In this document: positions 59,006 through 64,000 of the stretch, one piece after another | How positions within the stretch are numbered: position 1 is the first letter of the stretch | Layout: each line of letters begins with the position of its first letter | Assembly: GCF_003816055.1 (NCBI RefSeq) | Contig: NZ_CP033906.1 | Coordinates: 1-64,000, forward strand | Origin: Bacillus sp. FJAT-42376 | GTDB taxonomy: Bacteria; Bacillota; Bacilli; Bacillales; Bacillaceae | Reading direction: 5' to 3' | Length of the DNA stretch: 64,000 nucleotides | The notes under the pieces: generated by a model | Database searches by the model: none | Seen by the model: the letters and a program-made list of their open reading frames with translations, nothing else | Told to the model about the DNA's origin: nothing | Position numbers and translations under genes: made by a program

Positions 59006-60238
59006 TTAGTAAAGCGGGAATTTTGCCGTAAGTGCTTCCGCGCGCTCCGCTGCTTCTTTTTGTTTTTCTTCGTCTTCGCTGTTTTTTAATGCAAGGGCAA
59101 TGATTGAAGCAATTTCGTCCATCGCTTCAAGTCCGAAGCCGCGTGTTGTAACAGCCGCTGTACCAATGCGGATACCGCTTGTTACAAATGGACTTTCCGG
59201 ATCGAATGGAATCGTGTTTTTATTAGTAGTAATGCCGATCTCATCAAGGATTTTTTCAGCCGCTTTACCTGTAAGGTTCAGGGAACGTACATCAAGAAGG
59301 ACCAAATGGTTGTCCGTACCGCCGGATACGAGATTAATTCCTTCTTTTACAAGGGACTCACCAAGGCGTTTTGCGTTCTCGATGATTTTTTCGCCGTACT
59401 CTTTAAATTCAGGCTGCAGGGCTTCACCAAAAGCAACAGCTTTAGCCGCGATCACATGCATAAGCGGACCGCCTTGAATTCCAGGGAAAATCGATTTATC
59501 AATCTTTTTCGCAAATTCTTCTTTGCAGAGAATCATTCCGCCGCGAGGTCCACGAAGTGTTTTATGTGTGGTGGTCGTTACAAAATCCGCGTAAGGAACG
59601 GGATTCGAATGAAGTCCTACTGCTACAAGACCCGCTATGTGTGCCATATCAACCATGAAGTAGGCTCCTACCTCATCCGCAATTTCACGGAACTTCTGGA
59701 AGTCGATTTCACGAGGATAAGCACTTGCTCCAGCCACAATCAGTTTTGGTTTATGTTCAATTGCTTTTTGGCGCACATCCTCATAGTTAATGCGGTGCGT
59801 TTCTTTATCTACACCGTACTCAACAAAGTTGTATTGCACTCCGCTGAAGTTAACGGGACTTCCGTGGGTAAGATGGCCGCCGTGTGAAAGGTTCATACCA
59901 AGTACTGTGTCCCCATGCTCCAGGATGGTAAAATAAACAGCCATATTTGCTTGTGCACCGGAATGCGGCTGAACGTTGGCATGCTCAGCACCGAAAATTT
60001 CCTTCGCACGATCGCGCGCAATATCCTCTACGATATCTACGTATTCACAACCGCCATAATAGCGTTTGCCCGGATAGCCTTCTGCATATTTGTTCGTAAG
60101 TACAGAACCTTGCGCTTCCATTACCGCTTCACTTACAAAGTTCTCAGATGCAATAAGTTCAATCTTTGTCTGCTGGCGTTTAAGCTCTTTCTGCATTGCT
60201 TCAAATACGGATGGATCCTGCTTTTGCAAAAATGTCAT
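59006..60238 (-). CDS. glyA: Serine hydroxymethyltransferase
   Basis: PLP enzyme that converts serine and tetrahydrofolate to glycine and methylene-THF, the main one-carbon source. 410 residues; PLP-binding Lys in [16 protein letters not shown], plus [17 protein letters not shown] and [11 protein letters not shown]. Length close to B. subtilis GlyA. GGGGGAAA precedes the ATG. ywlG lies upstream as expected but across 1.2 kb of repeats. Confidence 0.97.
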   Translation of the reverse strand: MTFLQKQDPSVFEAMQKELKRQQTKIELIASENFVSEAVMEAQGSVLTNKYAEGYPGKRYYGGCEYVDIVEDIARDRAKEIFGAEHANVQPHSGAQANMAVYFTILEHGDTVLGMNLSHGGHLTHGSPVNFSGVQYNFVEYGVDKETHRINYEDVRQKAIEHKPKLIVAGASAYPREIDFQKFREIADEVGAYFMVDMAHIAGLVAVGLHSNPVPYADFVTTTTHKTLRGPRGGMILCKEEFAKKIDKSIFPGIQGGPLMHVIAAKAVAFGEALQPEFKEYGEKIIENAKRLGESLVKEGINLVSGGTDNHLVLLDVRSLNLTGKAAEKILDEIGITTNKNTIPFDPESPFVTSGIRIGTAAVTTRGFGLEAMDEIASIIALALKNSEDEEKQKEAAERAEALTAKFPLY

Positions 60239-60350
60239 GATAATTTCCCCCTTAGTTGGACAGTAATGGCTTGCATATATGCTCCTATTTTACACATATT
60301 CAGAACAAAAAGTAAAAGAGATTCGGCTGATTTCTTAAAAAATTGAGGCT
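60239..60350 (-). promoter_or_regulatory. glyA leader with weak sigma-A promoter
   Basis: On the minus strand TAAAAT (near 60290) has TTTACT 18 bp upstream. The -35 is poor. No riboswitch-like fold is evident in the ~50-base leader. Confidence 0.35.
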
Positions 60351-60395
60351 AATGCCGAACTATAGAGAGTTGAATGGAAGAGATTGTTCGAAATG
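60351..60395. promoter_or_regulatory. Possible PurR box pair upstream of glyA
   Basis: AATGCCGAACTAT (60351-60363) fits the PurR box AWWWCCGAACWWT at 12 of 13 places, and ATTGTTCGAAATG (60383-60395) fits the inverted box less well. glyA is a PurR target in B. subtilis. The gap of 19 bases between the boxes is two to three longer than usual. Confidence 0.35.
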
Positions 60396-60462
60396 AAGGT
60401 GGATGGCGGAAAGCAGGTGATGATTGGATGGGCAGTCTTGGGAAGAGGGGGCTATATTGATT

Positions 60463-60818
60463 GGACAGATTCCAACGTAGAACGGACGAATTCAGTCTGG
60501 GAATGGACAGATAGCATCGTAGATTGGACAAATTCTTTACCGCAGCGGACAAAATAATTCGATCGGACAGATTTGTGGGCGGAACGGACAATTAACGCTT
60601 TTGAACGGATAGATTCAGTCCAGCAACGGACGAATCTCCGGGCCGAATGGACAAATTAATCCGATTGGACAGATTTGTGAGCGGAACAGACAATTAACGC
60701 TTTTGAACGGACAGATTCAGTCCAGGAACGGACGAATCTTCGGGACGAATGGACAAATTAATCGATTGGACAGATTCTTGTGAGGAATGGACAATTTACG
60801 CTGTAGAACGGACAGATT
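60463..60818. repeat. Word array: GGACAGATT, 102-bp super-period
   Basis: GGAC words start at 60463, 60484, 60505, 60526, 60547, 60565, 60586, 60607, 60628, 60649, 60667, 60688 (as AGAC), 60709, 60730, 60751, 60768, 60789 and 60810. Steps are 21 except 18, 18 and 17 at 60547-60565, 60649-60667 and 60751-60768. Eighteen words in all, and the whole pattern repeats every 102 (once 101) bases. Confidence 0.95.
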
Positions 60819-60871
60819 AATCCGATCAGCTTAGTAAGATGAATGCACACATAAAATGGACCGGTATTTTT

Positions 60872-61390
60872 GCCGCTTAACAGGTTTTCAGCCCAGATTT
60901 CCACTCAATTCCTGCCAAACTTCATTTTCCCGCCGTTTGCACTCGTTTTCCTGCCGCAGCTGTTTTCTTTCCGGCCAAATCGGACTGCTTTCCTGCCGTT
61001 CCTTTACTTATTCCTGCCAAACTCCATTTACCCGCCGTTTACACTCGTTTTCCTGCCGCAGCTGCTTTCTTTCCGGCCAAAACCGACTGCTTTCCTGCCG
61101 TTCCTTCACTTATTCCTGCCAAACTCTATTTACCCGCCGTTTACACTCGTTTTCCTGCCGCAGCTGCTTTCTTTCCGGCCAAAACCGACTGCTTTCCTGC
61201 CGTTCCTTCACTTATTCCTGCCAAACTCTATTTACCCGCCGTTTACACTCGTTTTCCTGCCGCAGCTGCTTTCTTTCCGGCCAAAACCGACTGCTTTCCT
61301 GCCGTTCCTTCACTTATTCCTGCCAAACTCTATTTTCCCGCCATTTAAACCGGTTTTCCGGCCAAAACGGCCCGCTTTCCCGCCGGCACT
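60872..61390. repeat. Word array: CCTGCC, 102-bp super-period
   Basis: From about 60914 the word (C)C(T/C/G)GCC recurs with GCC at 60932, 60953, 60974, 60995, 61016, 61034, 61055, 61076, 61097, 61118, 61136 and onward, steps 21, 21, 21, 21, 18. The 102-bp units from 61016 on are nearly identical, about four in number, and decay at both ends. Frames on the plus strand cross it because 102 is a multiple of three; no ribosome site, so no gene is called. Confidence 0.95.
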
Positions 61391-61454
61391 CCTTAATCCC
61401 CGGTCATGAATTTATGACCATCGTCCACGCCCCCGAACTTTTTCATAAAGCAAA

Positions 61455-61480
61455 AAGAACCGCTTCCAAGAGCGGTTCTT
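61455..61480 (-). terminator. Terminator of ywlG
   Basis: Ten-base stem AAGAACCGCT/AGCGGTTCTT directly behind the ywlG stop, minus-strand tail TTTTTGC. Confidence 0.85.
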
Positions 61481-61481
61481 C

Positions 61482-62054
61482 TTATCTGCAGGATTCATTT
61501 TCTTCTGCTGCTTCATAAACGGCACGGACTCCGCCGATTAGCTTTGGCCGGGTTTTGGCCATCGTGACGTGGGCTTGTCCCACTTGTTTCAGCGAGCTTC
61601 TGATTGGGACTGCGACTGCCTTCAGGTGCATGCCTATGAAGGTGTCACCGATGTCGATGCCTGCGTCCGCTTTAATGTGTTCGACTACGACAGGGTCTGT
61701 CATGTGCCGGTAGGCGTGGGCAGCCATGGCCCCGCCGGCTTGTCTGACTGGTATGACCGTGACGGGTTCAAGCCCCTGCATTTCCGCTGTGGATTTCTGT
61801 ACAACGAGAGCCCGGTTCAAGTGCTCGCAGCATTGAAAGGCCAGTCGGATTCCGTGTCGTTCGCTAAACTGGTGAAGTTCTTCGAAAATCATGGTTGCCG
61901 CTTCAAAGGTGCCGGATGTTCCGATTTTTTTGCCGATGACTTCGCTTGTGCTGCAGCCAATTACAAAGAGACTGTCTTTTTCAAAGGTGACTTGGTGTTC
62001 GAAGTCTTGCAAAATGGTTTGGAGTTCAGAACGCCATACTTCGACTTCCGTCAT
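61482..62054 (-). CDS. ywlG: YwlG (TIGR01440 family) protein
   Basis: A 190-residue cytosolic protein of the YwlG family, function unknown. It shows [33 protein letters not shown] and [19 protein letters not shown], all typical. It lies 13 bases behind rpiB in the ywlC-D-E-F-G order. GAGGTG precedes the ATG. Confidence 0.92.
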   Translation of the reverse strand: MTEVEVWRSELQTILQDFEHQVTFEKDSLFVIGCSTSEVIGKKIGTSGTFEAATMIFEELHQFSERHGIRLAFQCCEHLNRALVVQKSTAEMQGLEPVTVIPVRQAGGAMAAHAYRHMTDPVVVEHIKADAGIDIGDTFIGMHLKAVAVPIRSSLKQVGQAHVTMAKTRPKLIGGVRAVYEAAEENESCR

Positions 62055-62067
62055 TTTGGTTCACCTC

Positions 62068-62511
62068 TTATTCTTGATTTTCGTATTCGGCAATTTTGCC
62101 GAGCCGGTTCGCATGTCTTCCGCCTTCGAATTGGGATTCAAGCCATGTTTTGGCGATATCGCGCGCCAGTCCCGGTCCAATGACGCGCTCACCCATTGCA
62201 AGAACGTTGCTGTCATTATGCTCTCTCGTCAATCTTGCACTGTACACGTCATGGACGAGTGCGCAGCGGATGCCTTTTACCTTGTTTGCCGAAATGCTCA
62301 TCCCGATTCCGGTTCCGCAAATAAGGATGCCCCGGTCCGCTTCCCCGGATGCCACTTTTTCCGCGACCGGAACAGCATAATCCGGATAGTCCACTGACTG
62401 GCTGCATTCGCAGCCGAAGTCCTCATATTCAATGCCCATTTCGTCCATTAATGATTTAATTTCCTCACGGATGTTCATTCCGCCATGATCTGACGCGATC
62501 GCTACTCTCAT
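62068..62511 (-). CDS. rpiB: Ribose 5-phosphate isomerase B family (YwlF)
   Basis: Interconverts ribose 5-phosphate and ribulose 5-phosphate in the pentose phosphate path. 147 residues with VAIASDHGGMNIREEI, the active-site loop ICGTGIGMSISANK with its Cys, and RCALVHDVYSARLTREHNDS. The family also holds allose- and galactose-phosphate isomerases, but the ywl context supports RpiB. Confidence 0.92.
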   Translation of the reverse strand: MRVAIASDHGGMNIREEIKSLMDEMGIEYEDFGCECSQSVDYPDYAVPVAEKVASGEADRGILICGTGIGMSISANKVKGIRCALVHDVYSARLTREHNDSNVLAMGERVIGPGLARDIAKTWLESQFEGGRHANRLGKIAEYENQE

Positions 62512-62527
62512 TGTTCTTGCCTCCCAA

Positions 62528-62980
62528 TCAGCTTGTTTGTTCGATTTTTTCCAGCAGAAGCTTTAGCATGCCTTCCAGGTCATCTCTTGTTGCTCTGTAT
62601 ATTTCTGCGGGGCCGCCATAAGGATCCAGCACATCTCTTTTTTCAGAGAGACCGTGAACGTATTCGGACAGGGTCCATATTTTCTCCTTTGCTTCCGGAA
62701 ACCTTTCCAGCATCAGCTGTTTATGGCTTTCTGTCATTGTTAAAATATGAGTGGCCCAATCCACCTTTTCCCCGTTCAGAAGACTTGAGCGATGGTTGAA
62801 GGCAATCCCTTTTTCTAATAGTACATCCTTGGCGTAGGGCGATGCATCACTGCCATCCATGGCAAACACTCCGGCTGATTTTACTTTTGTTTGATCGGAA
62901 CGTTTCATAAACTGCAGGAGCGCCTCAGCCATCGGGCTCCTGCATGTATTGCCTGTACAAACAAAAAGGACATTCGACAC
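62528..62980 (-). CDS. ywlE: Protein arginine phosphatase YwlE
   Basis: Low-molecular-weight phosphatase fold enzyme that removes phosphate from phospho-arginine and opposes the McsB kinase. 150 residues; P-loop CTGNTCR at residues 7-13 with the Thr that favours arginine phosphate over tyrosine phosphate, and the general-acid Asp in VLDPYGGP. The GTG at 62980 is used because it gives normal spacing to GAGGAG; one at 62989 touches it. Confidence 0.93.
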   Translation of the reverse strand: MSNVLFVCTGNTCRSPMAEALLQFMKRSDQTKVKSAGVFAMDGSDASPYAKDVLLEKGIAFNHRSSLLNGEKVDWATHILTMTESHKQLMLERFPEAKEKIWTLSEYVHGLSEKRDVLDPYGGPAEIYRATRDDLEGMLKLLLEKIEQTS

Positions 62981-63096
62981 TGCTTCCACTCCTCTTTTTC
63001 ATCGAATCTATTCACACCGTCATTTTTAAACGGGCATTTTGGTAATTACTATCTATATTGTACTACTAACCGGACGGCTCACCAAGCCGGGAAAAC

Positions 63097-63125
63097 AAAA
63101 AACGGGCCTTCGGCAGGTCCCGTTT
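63097..63125 (-). terminator. Terminator of mntP
   Basis: Stem AACGGG/CCCGTT with inner GCC/GGT pairs, minus-strand tail TTTTTTG, next to the mntP stop. Confidence 0.85.
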
Positions 63126-63127
63126 TC

Positions 63128-63688
63128 TCACAGAGGAAGCAAAAGCTTCATTCCAAAACCGAGCAGGATGATTCCCCCCAGAATTTCACTGTAATTCCCT
63201 AGCCAGCCCTGCACCCGTTTACCGATTATAAGGCCAAGCCACGTCAGCACCATGCTGACGAACCCGAACATGAAAATGGCAAGCATCGTTCTTGCCCCAT
63301 AAATTCCGAGAGTAAGTCCGACCGAAAAGCTATCCAGGCTTACGCTCAATGCAAAGAGCAGCAAGCCGAAGCCAACGGGGGTAATCAGAGGGGCATCTTC
63401 TTTTTTAAAGGAGGAGGCAATCATTTGCAATCCGAGAAGGATCAGCAGTCCTCCGCCGGCATAAGCCGCGATGGTTCCTAATTTATCTGAAAGCAGCCTT
63501 CCAAGTCCCATACCGGCAAGGGGCATAGCAATATGGAACAGGCCGATGACCAGTCCAATGTAGAAAATCTGCCTCAATCTCAGCGCAATCATTCCCATCC
63601 CCAGACCGACTGAGAAGGCATCCATCCCTAAAGCAAAGGCCATCATAAAAAGCGTTAGAATTTCCCCGATTACTGCTTCTATACTCAT
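63128..63688 (-). CDS. mntP: Manganese efflux pump MntP (YwlD)
   Basis: Six-helix membrane exporter of Mn(II), 186 residues. Two inverted-repeat motifs with acidic residues are visible: [15 protein letters not shown] and [16 protein letters not shown]. subtilis YwlD has the same place between ywlC and ywlE. The ATG at 63688 has GAGGAGGG ahead; no room remains for a manganese riboswitch upstream. Confidence 0.9.
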   Translation of the reverse strand: MSIEAVIGEILTLFMMAFALGMDAFSVGLGMGMIALRLRQIFYIGLVIGLFHIAMPLAGMGLGRLLSDKLGTIAAYAGGGLLILLGLQMIASSFKKEDAPLITPVGFGLLLFALSVSLDSFSVGLTLGIYGARTMLAIFMFGFVSMVLTWLGLIIGKRVQGWLGNYSEILGGIILLGFGMKLLLPL

Positions 63689-63749
63689 GTATTCCCTCCT
63701 CGGACACGCCTGTTTCAGCATATGTTTGTCCAAAGAGGGTTAGAACGGA

Positions 63750-64000
63750 TTATTCTTCGATTACCCGGTGTCCGGCCGCCTTCATCAGGCGGTTCATAAT
63801 CGCAAGCCCGACCCCTTCTGAGGGGAACGCTTCACTGTAAATGACATCCAGCTCTTCATTTTCGTTAAACTGGCGGAGTACTCCGTATAGATTGGATGCT
63901 ACTGTTTCAAGTTGCCCGAGACTTCCGCAGGCAATGACTTCGTCTGCATGGAGGGCTTCTTTATGCTCTTCCACAGTGAGAATGCCCGTTTTTTTCCCGG
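63750..64000 (-). CDS. ywlC: L-threonylcarbamoyladenylate synthase YwlC (Sua5), C-terminal part
   Basis: The frame is open to the right edge and codes for the C-terminal domain of a Sua5/YwlC protein, which makes threonylcarbamoyl-AMP for t6A tRNA modification. GKKTGILTVEEHKEAL leads into SLGQLETVASNLYGVLRQF and ends EGVGLAIMNRLMKAAGHRV, a typical Sua5 end. The catalytic YrdC domain lies outside. It precedes mntP by about 60 bases. Confidence 0.88.
   Translation of the reverse strand, partial: GKKTGILTVEEHKEALHADEVIACGSLGQLETVASNLYGVLRQFNENEELDVIYSEAFPSEGVGLAIMNRLMKAAGHRVIEE

Noticed and set aside
60856..61518. 220-residue Ser/Cys/Arg-rich repeat protein
   Set aside because: The frame is a by-product of 102-bp units, has no ribosome site and overlaps the 3' end and terminator of ywlG.
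63689..63749. Manganese (yybP-ykoY) riboswitch before mntP
   Set aside because: Only about 60 bases separate mntP from ywlC and no matching fold is visible.

Overview
The window is a stretch of chromosome from a motile, endospore-forming member of the Bacillaceae. Gene content and order follow the Bacillus subtilis blocks ywp-mbl-spoIIID, ywn-spoIIQ, spoIID-murAA-ywmB-ywzB-atp and upp-glyA-ywl. It differs from B. subtilis in carrying a complex I (nuo) operon, an extra atpZ gene and a different filling of intergenic space. Nearly every gene is on the minus strand. The species cannot be named from the sequence alone.

Layout. 1-103: 5' end of a bacterial group II intron, sitting just behind the terminator of the next operon. 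137-10156: complete type VII secretion (Ess/Yuk) operon esxA-esaB-essB-essC-esaA-essA, without an effector gene. 10704-12665: chemotaxis receptor. 12776-18192: dedA, ssbB, ywpF, a small lipoprotein, a 27-residue peptide, a DUF4937-like gene broken by one amber codon, fabZ, epuA, flhP and flhO. 18193-22515: an inserted block absent at this place in B. subtilis, with repeat arrays, an MFS exporter with a PadR regulator, and a TetR regulator with an unknown gene that share an operator. 22596-28479: mbl, spoIIID with a usd-like leader, an oxidoreductase, spoIIQ, ywnJ, ywnH, spoIID. 29390-31953: murAA, ywmB, ywzB. 32136-42834: eleven-gene nuo operon (A,B,C,D,H,I,J,K,L,M,N) without nuoEFG. 43311-46556: poorly known small genes and a sigma-factor remnant. 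46739-54245: F1Fo ATP synthase operon atpZIBEFHAGDC. 54439-60238: Vpr-like subtilase, upp, a nested mobile element holding a truncated IS110 transposase, glyA. 61482-64000: ywlG, rpiB, ywlE, mntP and the C-terminal part of ywlC.

The nuo and atp operons together encode the proton-pumping and ATP-making ends of respiration. spoIIID, spoIIQ and spoIID are mother-cell and forespore engulfment and transcription genes. mbl, murAA and dedA serve the envelope. The most unusual signal is not a gene: at least seven intergenic places carry arrays in which a short word, different in most arrays, recurs every 20-21 bp (two turns of B-DNA). Two adjacent arrays with unrelated words share the same 102-bp super-period, built as four 21-bp steps plus one 18-bp step.
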